Source of the DNA: Strigamia acuminata
Lineage: Eukaryota; Arthropoda; Chilopoda; Geophilomorpha; Linotaeniidae
Assembly (NCBI GenBank): GCA_949358305.1
Contig: OX442318.1
Coordinates: forward strand, 8,604,501-8,668,500
Direction: 5' to 3'
DNA: 64,000 nt
Shown: positions 54,801 to 64,000 of the stretch, in pieces
Layout of the letters: each line of letters opens with the position of its first letter
How positions within the stretch are numbered: the first letter of the stretch is position 1
The notes under the pieces: model-generated
Seen by the model: only the letters and a program-made list of their open reading frames with translations
What the model was told of the DNA's origin: nothing
Database searches by the model: none
Made by a program: the position numbers and the translations under genes

Positions 54801-57603
54801 GAATTTAGTTTTGATTTGTCTAAAATAATGAGAATTTAGTCGTATTTGTCTAAAATAATGAGAATTTAATCTTATTTGTCTAAAATAAGACCGAATTTAG
54901 ACAGATTTGTTTAAAATAAGATAAATTTAATGCTTATTTGTCTAAAAAATTGGGAATTTTAGGTTAATTTGTCTAAAAAATTGGGAATTTTAGGTTAGTT
55001 TGTCTAAAAAATTGGAAATTTTAGGTTAATTTGTCTAAAAAATTGGGAATTTTAGGTTAGTTTGTCTAAAAAATTGGAAATTTTAGGTTAATTTGTCTAA
55101 AAAATTGGGAATTTTAGGTTAGTTTGTCTAAAAAATTGGGAATTTTAGGTTAATTTGTCTAAAATAAGGAGCATTTAGTCTTGTCAAGAATTATGGTAAT
55201 TTTCAGGTTTATTTGTCTTAACTGAGGGAAAATTCGGGCTTATTTTGTCTTAAAACTGAAAACCGTCGTCCCACCGTCATCATTTAAGCCTATTTAGAAA
55301 ATTACAACCAATTTTTAAAACTCCAGGTCGATTTTGAACGCGAACTGGAGAACGGAAAAGACACGAAAAACGTCAGCCGGACGTTATTCGCTTACGGTAA
55401 TCCCTACCCACTAAAAAAAGTCATCACCTTCAACCGACTATCCAACGACGCTTTCACATTCCGAGTAAACTACGGGAAAGTCGAAATGCCATCCGAAGAC
55501 ATCAAGTAAACAAACCTAAAAAAAACAAAAATCCAAAACAAAACAAAAAAATTAAAAAACATTTCTCACCTCTTCCAGGATATTCGGTTCCTTCAACCTC
55601 TCCAAAATCGAACTCCAAGGCATCAAAAACGCCATGGACAAGCACATTTCGGACGAAAGCGAATCCAAAGGCGTCAAAAGCCACTTCCGCATGGACGAAA
55701 GCGGTATATTGACGTTGGATTTGGCCGAATCGGTCTTCGAACAAGTCGCCGAGGCCGACGGCGACGCCGAAAGCGCCTTCTCCAAGCTCGGCAGCACCAT
55801 CAGCAAGCTCTTCTCCGGCGGCAACACCGACGACGCGCCCAAAACCGACGAAAAGGACGAACACAACGACCAACCCGACAAGCTCAAGGAAAACGCGACC
55901 CTCGAAACCCCTCTGAACGCGACGTCCGACGAGAAAATCGACAACACCACGGACACCAAGAACGACACCAAAGCGAGCAAGCCGAAAATCGTGACCGTCA
56001 AGGAGCCGCTGACCATTCTGCAGCTGAAACTGGACGTGGAGGACCCGCCGGAAGCCGAGCTGGTGGCCAGCGCCAAACGCATCGAAGTGTTCAACCAGAG
56101 GGAGCGCAAGCAGAAGCAGCGCGAAGAGGCCAAGAACAGTTTGGAGTCGTTTATCTTGGACAGCAGGGACAAATTGTACCAGGACGAGTACCAGAAAGCG
56201 TCCACGGAAGAGGAGAGGGGCAAGATCGAGGCGGAAATGAACGCGGCGTCCGATTGGTTGGACGAGGAAGGCGAAAGCGTGGACGACGCTTCGGTTTACA
56301 AGGAGAAATTGAGTAAACTGCACGTTGTGACCGTCGATTTGTTCGCGCGCGTTAAAGAGCACAGGGATAGGCCGGAAATACTCAAAGCGATGCAGGAGTT
56401 GGTCAATATGAGTCAGGTGTTTTTGGAGAAGATCCGGGAGTTGTCGGAAAGCGAGCAGTATTTCACCGACGTCGAGATTGATCTTTTGGAAAAGACGCTC
56501 AACGATACGAAAGTATTTGGATTTTTAATGAGAAAAAGGTGGAAAATGTTTTAAATAATTTTTTTTTTTAAGGAATGGCGGGAAGCGAAGTTGTTGGAGC
56601 AGGAAAAACGGTCGCCGCGCGAGAAGCCGGTGATGACCGTGCGGAGCATCGCCGAGAAAATGACCGTTTTGGACCGCGAGGTGAAATATTTGGTGAACAA
56701 AGCGAGGACGGCGAAACCGAAGCCCAAGAAGCCCAATCCGAAGGATCCGAAGGACCCGAACGACCCGAGCGAACCCACAGTCGAGGAGGCCGCGATAGAC
56801 AATGCAACAACTACCGCGGATGGTGAGGAATTGAACAGTAGCTGAGTTCAAAAATTAAAATAACAATTTTAGTGTTTTAACGTGGGTTTTATACAGGAAA
56901 TGATGTCATTAGAGAGTTTGCGGGATGCATTTTTCCCTTATTTTTCTTTACGTTACACTATTTTAGTGCCATATCGTAGGGGAAAAATCTTTAGTGTATC
57001 GTTTTCAACACTAAATTAAAATATAGCGCAGCCAATCAGAATTGAGAACACTGTATTGTTAGCTCCGCCATAATGGCGATTATTTTGTTGTCCCGATCAA
57101 ACACATCAGTCATAGGTACGTAGATTGAATGATAAGTGAGGCCCAAAATTGAATTTTAGGCCCAAAACCATACTTTATAGGCATGATAATGGAATTTTAT
57201 GCAGAAATTTGCACATTTACGCCCCAAAATTGAATTTTTAGGCCCAAAATTACTAACTGTCAGTAGTTGGCTGAAGTAGTGTAGTGATAAGGGAAAAGTG
57301 CAGCCCGAAAAAACTTAATTTATCATTTTTCCCTTACACTATTTTTATACCGTATAGTCTTTAACTGTAAGGGAAAAATGCATCCCGCAAACTCTCTAAT
57401 GATGTCATTTTTGGTTTAAAATTGAAGTAGAGCACAAAATATTTTAGTTTTTGAATGCAGTTGCTGATTTTTTAGTGGTTTGGGATTGATTGTGGGGATT
57501 TGGAATTGCAGAGGGGAAGGCGGAAGGGAAGGCGGAAGAGGAGACGAGCACGAAACCAGACGAAACCAATACAGAAGAAGATACCCCGCACACGGAACTT
57601 TGA
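51819..57603 (+). CDS. HYOU1: hypoxia up-regulated 1 / GRP170, ER chaperone
   Basis: Twelve exons: 51819-51873, 51934-51995, 52096-52206, 52284-52438, 53014-53324, 53382-53641, 54219-54353, 54423-54638, 55327-55505, 55579-56512, 56573-56822 and 57512-57603. The protein is 919 aa (human about 999). It is a large HSP70 of the ER lumen and a nucleotide exchange factor for BiP. Signal peptide [18 protein letters not shown]. The ATPase domain has [55 protein letters not shown] and [19 protein letters not shown] substrate domain, a long charged loop (exon 10) and an alpha-helical end ([19 protein letters not shown]) follow. The last exon ends in HTEL, a KDEL-like retrieval signal; readthrough of the previous exon would lose it. 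The last intron holds nested MITEs. Confidence 0.97.
52730..52980. repeat. tandem repeat in HYOU1 intron 4
   Basis: Units of 17-20 bp, ACCCAAAAATTGATAAAA and GACCCAAAAATGAGTAAAAC. Confidence 0.9.
53690..54215. repeat. 31-bp tandem repeat in HYOU1 intron 6
   Basis: Units ACGAAAATTTGATTTAAAAT plus TCCATTTTTTC, with a diverged first half (ATGAAAATTAGATGGAAATT). Confidence 0.95.
54700..55175. repeat. 31-bp tandem repeat in HYOU1 intron 8
   Basis: Units GGGAATTTTAGGTTAATTTG plus TCTAAAAAATT, preceded by diverged units with GAATTTACGCAGATTTGTCC. Confidence 0.95.
56836..57466. mobile_element. MITE family 2 copy carrying a nested MITE
   Basis: Ends CAGTAGCTG and CAGTTGCTG, with the same internal sequence as 20275-20420. 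The element is split at the AATGATGTCATT position by the family 1 element at 56911-57397. It lies in the last HYOU1 intron. Confidence 0.9.
56911..57397 (+). mobile_element. MITE family 1, copy 2, nested, 12-bp duplication
   Basis: AGAGAGTTTGCGGGATGCAT and its complement bound the element. AATGATGTCATT is present on both sides and once in the empty site at 20353-20364, which defines the duplication. The interior matches 7108-7557 in inverse orientation. Confidence 0.92.
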
Positions 57604-58151
57604 GACAAGTTTTCGTTAGTGTACTCATTCCACTTTTCATCTTATTTATGAAGTTAGTTTTTGTTGTGAGGAAAAATGAATAAATAAATTGTTAAATCCG
57701 TGCTGTGCACTCAGCTAAAAAGCCGACGAGGAAATAAAAGAATTCTGGTTTCTTTTCCAAGTTATTGAGTTTTATGAGCAGTTAGTACACAAACAAATGT
57801 TATATTTTTTACAATGAATGTGGTTAGGAAAAAAATTGAATTCTTTTTTGTCGTCGAAATGCGTACTGCGTACCGTCGTACTGATTAAAAACAACTATTC
57901 GAGGTAAAATCCATTTTTTTAATTATATTTTTGATTTTTTTCATGATTTTTCACTCTTTTTTTAATGAAATATTCGATTATTTGATGTTTTATTCAATAT
58001 TTTTCGGAAATATTAGATTTTTGAACGGAAATATCCGATTTTTGAAAAGAAATATTCGATATTTGAAAGGGTATATCGCTTTTTGAAGGAAATATGTTGT
58101 GTCTCGCCATGTTTTTACTGTCATTACACAACAATAACTCTGTGAAGTTGT
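57604..58151. other. HYOU1 3' UTR and spacer
   Basis: A poly(A) signal (AATAAATAAA) occurs near 57679. Beyond 57800 is AT-rich DNA with GAAATATTCGAT phrases. This is where exon d of the neighbouring UIM-family copy I would be expected, but no trace is readable. Confidence 0.5.
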
Positions 58152-58564
58152 CTAATTGGACATCGTCGTCGGAATCAAATGATCGTCGGTCGCAGAAGCG
58201 TAAATCGCGGGTTGCGAGATAGCAAATGTAGCAGAATTCAATGGCCGAACCTTTCCTTCCCTCGAACTCATACTAGCCTTTATTTTCGCCACTCGAGATG
58301 CGATAGCTTCTCGTTGCACGTCACCAATCTAATATTTAAAAAAAAAAATTAAATTAATTAAAATAACTTAAATAATTATTTTAGAAGATTTCGACCCTTT
58401 TTTACCGGTACTTCGACATCTTTCTTTTTCTTTATCTCCAAATGTTTTCGTATTACGATCGTTACACTTGGCCCATTTTGATCAACAACCTTTTTAGGTG
58501 GTGTAGAATTACCGCTGCGTAAAAAGGGAGCCATTAAGGGAACGGTATTAAACGCTGGAACCAT
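58152..58564 (-). CDS. UIM/coiled-coil family copy I, truncated
   Basis: Exons 58564-58406 and 58328-58152 give 111 aa. Exon 1 starts MVPAFNTVPLMAPFLRSGNS and ends KKKDVEVP. Exon 2 reads VQREAIASRV, RPLNSATFAISQP and SATDDHLIPTTMSN, then TAG. In copies II and III the same exon continues into the ubiquitin-interacting helix and is spliced on to a coiled-coil exon. Here both are missing. A non-coding first exon ends at about 58733. It is a truncated paralogue, functional or not. Confidence 0.6.
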
Positions 58565-58719
58565 CGAAAACGTCTCCTATAAAACAAATATTCAAATTAA
58601 ACGGAGATATGTTAAGAAATGTCGAAATAAATGTTTAAAATTCGTAGTAAATTAACGGAAACTTTTGTTTAATATTAGAATTTGTTATTATCCGTCTATT
58701 CGACTTAAATTTACATACC

Positions 58720-58860
58720 TCTCGTTCTTTATTTAATTTATCCAGCTTAGTTTTCGTTGTCTTTGTCTAATACTTGTGTTAGCGCTGCACGGATGAAACA
58801 AAATTCGTGCTACGGAAATGACGTACGTTAATGACGTAGCATGCATGGCGCGCACAATCT
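58720..58860 (-). promoter_or_regulatory. UIM-family copy I promoter and 5' UTR exon
   Basis: Contains GACAAAGACAACGAAAAC and a GTATGT donor, and upstream ACGTCAT and GCATGCATG motifs shared with the promoters at 60768-60905 and 62745-62880. TGACGT (CRE/ATF-like core) occurs twice in each. Confidence 0.5.
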
Positions 58861-59326
58861 AAAAATTAAACAAATGACTCAAAATTTGACAAAATTAGAC
58901 AAAAATATTAGTTTTATTCAGGGATGAATTTGTACTTTTTTTTTAACAGAACTCTTTTTATTATAATTTTACAAAACTATACACGATTTCAAAAAAGCAC
59001 TTGCTTAAATAAGAAAGACATGTACTACATTCAAAAACAAAATTAGAAAATATATAAGAAAAACAAAAATTTACGCCAAAATTTTACATTTTCTTCACTT
59101 TTCTTCACCTTTTCTTCAATCCTCTTTATTTCTTCTTCAATTCTCTTTATTTCTTCTTCATTTTTCTTTATTTCTTCTGTATTTCTCTTTACTTCTTCTT
59201 TTGTTTTTTTTTCACTTTTTCAATTCTCTTAATTTCTTCATTCTCTTTATTGTTTCTTCATTTCTCTTTCTTGTTCCTTCAATTCTCTTAATTTCTTCAT
59301 TCTATTTATTGTTTCTTTATTTCTCT

Positions 59327-60620
59327 TTATTCTTTCTTCATTTCTCTTTCTTGTTCCTTCAATTCTCTTAATTTCTTCATTCTATTTATTGTTTCTTTAT
59401 TTCTCTTTATTCTTTCTTCATTTCTCTTTTCTTTTTCTTCATTTTTCTTCGACTTTTCGTCAATTTCCTCCAATTTTCTCTCCTTAACCTCGACCCCACT
59501 CTTCTCTACCCACCCCATACCCTCTGTTCCGTGCCCCGCTAGAAGCCCTTGTGTTTCGCACGGCAACATGGGTTTCAGTTGCGGCAAAAGCTCCATACAC
59601 GACATCGGCGTCGCCGTACCTTCGGTTTCCGCTTCCGCTTCGAACGGGGCACGCGTTGTGGCTTGTTCGGTCAAATTCAATCCGCGCGGTGTCTCGATCG
59701 GTTCGAATTTTTCGGGCGAAGAACATTCCAGATCGTGTACGAAGCTCTCGTCCGACGAAGAACTGATCGTTTTGTCCACCTGGTTCGAAGTTTCTTCGTT
59801 GATTCTGTCCAAGTTAAAACAGTAATTAATCGCTAAAAAATTAAATAAATCGAACTTTTTCTTATAAATCAATTAAAAAATAGAATTTTTCGCATAGATA
59901 AATTAAAATATTCAATTTTTGTATAAAAAAAATTTGAAATAACCAATTTTTTCTATTAAAAAAATATTAAAACCGAATTTTTCGTATGAAACAATTAAAG
60001 AATCGAATTGTTTCGCACAAAACTATAAAAACAATTGAATTACTTTGTAAATTATAAAAAAGATTAAAATACCCAATTAACAATTTATTTTCGTACAAAT
60101 CGCGTTGTTGCTGCATTTGCTCCTCTTCGATGCTAATAGCGATCGTTCGTTGGAGCCTTTTCTCCTCTTCGTCCCTCGGGATCAAATGATCATCGGTCGC
60201 AGATGCAGAAATCGTGGCGTACTCCCAATCACTCATCGACGTCGGTTGCAAGGCGGCAAATGTTGCGGAATTCAATGGCCGAGCATTTTCTTCCTTCGAA
60301 CTCGGACTAGTCTTTATTTCTTCCAATTGAGACGCGATAACTTCTCGTTGCTCGTCAACAACCTTCGAACCAAATCCCAATTTCTAATTTAAAAAAAAAA
60401 TTAATTAAATCAATTAACATTATTTAAATAGTTATTTTAAAAGATTTCGACCCTTTTTTACCGGTATTTTAACATCTTTCTTTTGCTTTTTCTCCAAAGG
60501 TTTTCGTACTACGATGGTCACATTTGGCGCATTTTGATCAACAACCATTGTAGTTGGTATTGAATTTCCGCTGCGTAGTTCAGGACCGTTTAAGGGAACG
60601 GTATTCAACGTTGGAACCAT
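59327..60620 (-). CDS. UIM/coiled-coil family copy II
   Basis: Exons 60620-60462, 60383-60097 and 59804-59327 give 307 aa. The ATG follows an in-frame TAG in the 5' UTR exon. Exon b: MVPTLNTVPLNGPELRSGNS to DVKIP. Exon c: GFGSKVVDEQREVIASQLEE, a linker, T-D-D-H-L-I-P and LQRTIAISIEEEQ, a ubiquitin-interacting-motif pattern with T at the usual A. Exon d: INEETSNQVDKTISSSSDES, EKFEPIETPRGLNLTEQ, ETQGLLAG and a Glu/Lys-rich coiled coil ending REMKKE. The repeat-like coiled-coil DNA continues past the stop in other frames to about 59090, so the tail was probably shortened by a frameshift. Function unknown; ubiquitin binding is an inference. Confidence 0.75.
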
Positions 60621-60767
60621 CGGAAATGTCTCCTATAAAACAAATATTCAAATTAAACGGAGATATGTTAAGAAATGTCGAAATAAATGTTTAAAATTCG
60701 TAGTAAATTAACGGAAATTTTTGTTTATTATTAGAATTTGTTATTATCCGTCTATTCGACTTAAATT

Positions 60768-60905
60768 TACATACCTCTCGTTCTTTATTTAATTTATTCC
60801 GCTTACAAGTTAGTTTTCGTTGTCTTTGTCTAGTACTTAGCGCTGCACAGATGAAACAAATTCGTGCTACGGAAATGACGTAGTTAATAACGTTGCATGC
60901 ATGAT
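60768..60905 (-). promoter_or_regulatory. UIM-family copy II promoter and 5' UTR exon
   Basis: Same layout as copy I: GTATGT donor at the end of a non-coding exon, TTTCCGTAGCACGAAT, ACGTCAT and GCATGCAACG. Confidence 0.5.
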
Positions 60906-61269
60906 GCGCACACTTGAGCTGAAAAACAATTTTAATATTTTAATTTTAAAATCTAAAAATTTAAAATTGCGATCGGCTGCCCTGCAATTCTTTTTGGCGT
61001 CAACATTTTAACTGCATCTGATGGTTCTTAATAATCAGAAGTTGTTGACTTTTCGGAGAAAGCTTGTGTAAAATTTCGATACAAATTAAACCAATGACTC
61101 AAAATTAAACAAAACTAGACAAAAATATTCGTTTTATTCAGTTGTTAATTTCTGTACTTTTTTTTATCACGGCTCTTTACCTTATAATTTTACAAAAAAT
61201 AATTTTACAAAAAAAGCACTTGTTGAAATAAGAAAGAAAAGTATTACATTCATATTCAAAATTAGAAAT

Positions 61270-62585
61270 TTATAAGGAAAAGAAAAATTTAAGCCAACGT
61301 TTTAAATATTCTACACTGCTCTTCACCTTTTTTTCATTTTTCTTTATCTTTTCTTCATTTTTCTTTATTTTTTCATCAATTTTCTTTATTTTTTCTTCAT
61401 TTCTTTTTATTTTTTCTTTATTTTTCTTTACTTTTTCTTCATTTTCCTTTATTTTTTCATTATTTTTCTTTATTTTTTCTCCAATTTTCTTTATTTCTTC
61501 TTCAATTTTCTTTATTTTTTCTTCATTTTTCTTTATTTTTTCTTCATTTTTCTTTTTTTCTTCTTCTTTTTTCTTTATATTTTCTTCATTTTTCTTTATT
61601 TTTTCTTCATTTTCCTTTTTTTCTTCTTCATTTTTCTTCAATTTTTCCCATCCTGTGATTAGGTTGGTGTTGGTACAGTGAGGGGATTCCGGTTCTTCTA
61701 GGACTTTCTGGGGACCGTAAAACCCTCTAAAATAAAGGTTGAAAGGGTTGAAATTAATTTTAAATAATTAAAAATTGAACTTTTTCATGTAAAATAATTG
61801 TAAAACTATAATTAATCGCTAAAAAAAATTGATAAATCGAACTTTTTCCTATAAAACAATTAAAAAATAAAAAATTTCGCATAGATAAATTAAAATATTC
61901 TATTTTAAATATAAAAAAAAATTTGAAATAACAAATTTTTTCTATTAAAAAAATATTAAAACCGAATTTTTCGTATGAAACAATTAAAGAATCGAATTGA
62001 TTCGCACAAAACTATAAAAAATTGAATTACTTCGTAGAAAAAACTCAATTATCAATTTATTTTCCTACAAATCGCGTTGTTGCTGCATTTGCTCCTCCTC
62101 GATGCTAATAGCGATCGCTCGTTGGAGCCTTTTCTCCTCTTCGTCCCTCGGGATCAAATGATCATCGGTCGCAGATGCAGAAGTCGTGGCGTGCTCCCAA
62201 TCACTCATCGACGTGGGTTGCAAGGCGGAAAATGTTGCGGAATTCAATGGCCGAGCATTTTCGTCCTTCGAACTCGGACTAGTCTTTATTTCCTCCAATT
62301 GAGACGCGATAACTTCTCGTTGCTCGTCAACAATCTTCGAATCAAATCCCAATTTCTAATTTAAAAAAAAAATTATTTCAATTAACATTTAAATAGTTAT
62401 TTTAAAAGATTTCGACTTTTTTTTACCGGTACTTTGACATCTTTCTTTTGCTTTTTCTCCAAAGGTTTTCGTACTACGATGGTCACATTTGGCGCATTTT
62501 GACCAACAACCTTTGTAGTTGGTATTGAATTTCCGCAGCGTAGTTCAGGACCGTTTAAGGGTACGGTATTCAACGTTGGAACCAT
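61270..62585 (-). CDS. UIM/coiled-coil family copy III, different last exon
   Basis: Exons 62585-62427, 62355-62069 and 61726-61270 give 300 aa. Exons b and c are nearly identical to copy II, and LQRAIAISIEEEQ fits the ubiquitin-interacting motif exactly (L-x2-A-I-x2-S-x2-E). The last exon begins GFYGPQKVLEEPESP instead of the INEETSN segment and leads into about 100 residues of KKNEEKIKK-type coiled coil, ending LKRWLKFFFSL. The intron retains the sequence that precedes exon d in the other copies (AATTAATCGCTAAAAAA), so the 5' part of exon d was deleted or replaced. The acceptor and phase still match. Confidence 0.75.
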
Positions 62586-62744
62586 CGGAAATGTCTCCTA
62601 TAAAATAAATATTCACATTAAACGGAGATGGGTTAGAAAATGTCGAAATAAATGTTTAAAATTCGTAGTAAATTAACGGAAACTTTTGTTTATTATTAGA
62701 ATTTGTTATTATTCGTCTATTCCACTTAAATATACATACCTCTC

Positions 62745-62880
62745 GTTCTTTATTTAATTTATCCAGCTTAGTTTTCGTTGTCTTTGTCTAATACTTAGCG
62801 CTGCACGGATGAAATAAAATTCGTGCTACGGAAATGACGTAGTTAATGACGTTGCATGCATGATGCGCACACTTGAGCTG
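62745..62880 (-). promoter_or_regulatory. UIM-family copy III promoter and 5' UTR exon
   Basis: Same motifs as copies I and II: two ACGTCAT cores in ACGTCATTAACTACGTCATT, TTCCGTAGCACG, and a GTATGT donor. Confidence 0.5.
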
Positions 62881-63219
62881 CAAAACAATTTTAATATTTT
62901 AATTTTAAACTCTAAAAATTTAAAATTGTTTAAAATTGTTGTTAAAATGTTAGTGTCAACATTTTTTCTGCATCTGAGAAAGTTTGTGTAAAATTTCGAT
63001 ACAAATTAAACCAATGACTCAAAATTAGACAAAAATATTCGTTTTATTCATTTCTTAATTTTTATACTTTTTTTAATCACAGCTCTTTTTATTACAATTT
63101 TACAAAACTATTAACGATTTCAAAAAAGCACTTAAATAAGAAAGACATGTAAATTTAAAAACAAAAATTAGAAAATATATAATAAAAACAGAAATTAAAG
63201 CCAACATTTCAAATTCTCT

Positions 63220-63931
63220 TCACCTTTTCTTCACTTTCTCTTTACCTTTCTCTTTTTCTTTACTTTGCTTTGTTGTTTCGTCATTTTTCTTGTTTTCTTT
63301 TTCATTTTTCTTTTTTTCTTTTTCATTTCTCTTTATCTCTTCTATATTTCTCTGTATTTCTTCTATATTTCTCTGCATTTCTTCTCGACTATTTTTCACT
63401 TTTTCTTTATGTCTCTTTAATTCTTCTTCATTTTTCTTCAACTTTTCGTCAATTTCCTTCAATTTTCTCTCCGAGACCTCGTCCCTTCTGTCCTCTATCC
63501 ACCCCATGCTCTCTATTCCGCGCCCCGCTAGAAGCCCTTGTGTTTCCCACGGCATTCGCAGAAATTTATTTCTAAAATTGGCCGGTTGGTAAAGCAAATG
63601 TACGTACGGATACTTTATGTTCACGCCCAAATAAAGCATCGCCAACATGGGTTCCAGTTGCGGAAAAAGTTCCGTGTACGGCGTCGGCGGTACCGCTGAA
63701 ACATCGCTCGAAATTTTTCCTTCGGTTTCGGATGGCGCTTCGATCGGCGCTTGTTCGGTCAAATTCAATCCACGCGGTGTTTCGACCGGTTCGAATTTTT
63801 CGGGCAAAGTCCGTGAAGTGAGGAGAGGCGGACAGCAAAAAGGCCAAAAACAGTCCAGATCGGATACGAAGCTCTCGTCCGACGAAGAACTGATCGTTTT
63901 GTCCACCTGGTTCGAAGTTTCTTCGTTGATT
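63220..63931 (-). CDS. UIM/coiled-coil family copy IV, last exon only
   Basis: A last exon 63931-63220 starts in phase with INEETSNQVDKTISSSSDES and is colinear with copy II exon d. It carries two stretches absent there: CFWPFCCPPLLTSRTL, and LYLGVNIKYPYVHLLYQPAN before ETQGLLAG. A 100-residue coiled coil (QRNIEEIQRNIEEIKRNEKE) and the stop follow. The preceding exons lie outside the window. Confidence 0.7.
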
Positions 63932-64000
63932 CTGTCAAAGTTAAAACTATAATTAATCGCTAAAAAATTTAATAAATCGTACTTTTTCCTATAAAACAAT

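Noticed and set aside
55502-56362. 286-aa and 223-aa minus-strand ORFs
   Set aside because: Antisense of the GC-rich HYOU1 exon 10; the plus strand has clear family homology and splice sites.
1-64000. CRISPR array or bacterial operon signals
   Set aside because: Regular repeats here are head-to-tail tandem arrays without unique spacers, and the genes have spliceosomal introns; the window is eukaryotic nuclear DNA.

Overview
The window is a stretch of animal (metazoan) nuclear genome. It is AT-rich. Its protein genes have many introns with canonical GT-AG borders, and many introns are very short (54-77 nt). Several house-keeping genes are unmistakably animal: a mitochondrial persulfide dioxygenase (ETHE1), the signal recognition particle receptor alpha subunit (SRPRA), two Maelstrom paralogues (MAEL) and the ER chaperone HYOU1/GRP170. 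The compact genes, C-type lectin copies, BEL/Pao and Gypsy debris and abundant TIR elements suit a small-genome invertebrate. An ascidian or a sponge is my best guess, but the sequence does not decide it.

Layout. 1-9.1 kb is a recognition-protein neighbourhood: the tail of a C-type lectin gene, a second two-exon lectin gene, a lectin relic, and a six-exon immunoglobulin-domain surface protein with a T-E-P-E repeat stalk. 9.1-27.8 kb is gene-poor. It holds one convincing small gene (a serine-rich protein at 12.8 kb, divergent from a small unknown ORF), a few doubtful ORFs, many tandem repeats and at least seven TIR elements. A tRNA-Asn(GTT) lies at 27.8 kb.

28.8-35.7 kb carries ETHE1 and SRPRA, head to head over 224 bp. 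SRPRA runs tail to tail into MAEL copy A. MAEL copy B lies 10 kb further on, same strand. The space between the two copies is a 9.3-kb retroelement cluster, flanked by a 310-bp direct duplication of what was probably the original short B-to-A spacer. The cluster contains BEL/Pao gag-protease sequence arranged as a near-perfect ~1.05-kb inverted repeat, a Gypsy reverse-transcriptase fragment, a mariner-like remnant, and several copies of a small single-pass membrane ORF. The BEL/Pao ORF ends in a zinc-binding segment that looks like the C-terminus of a cellular thymidine kinase. MAEL acts in piRNA silencing of transposons, so this setting is notable.

MAEL copy B is head to head with HYOU1 (51.8-57.6 kb, complete, ending in an HTEL ER-retrieval signal). 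The shared 464-bp spacer holds an ER-stress-element-like site. 58.1-64.0 kb is a tandem array of four paralogues of an unrecognised gene that encodes a ubiquitin-interacting-motif-like helix followed by a Glu/Lys-rich coiled coil. One copy is truncated, one has a replaced last exon and one runs off the end.

Exon boundaries were set by hand from splice sites, reading phase and family similarity. All listed multi-exon genes close in phase. No transcript evidence was available.
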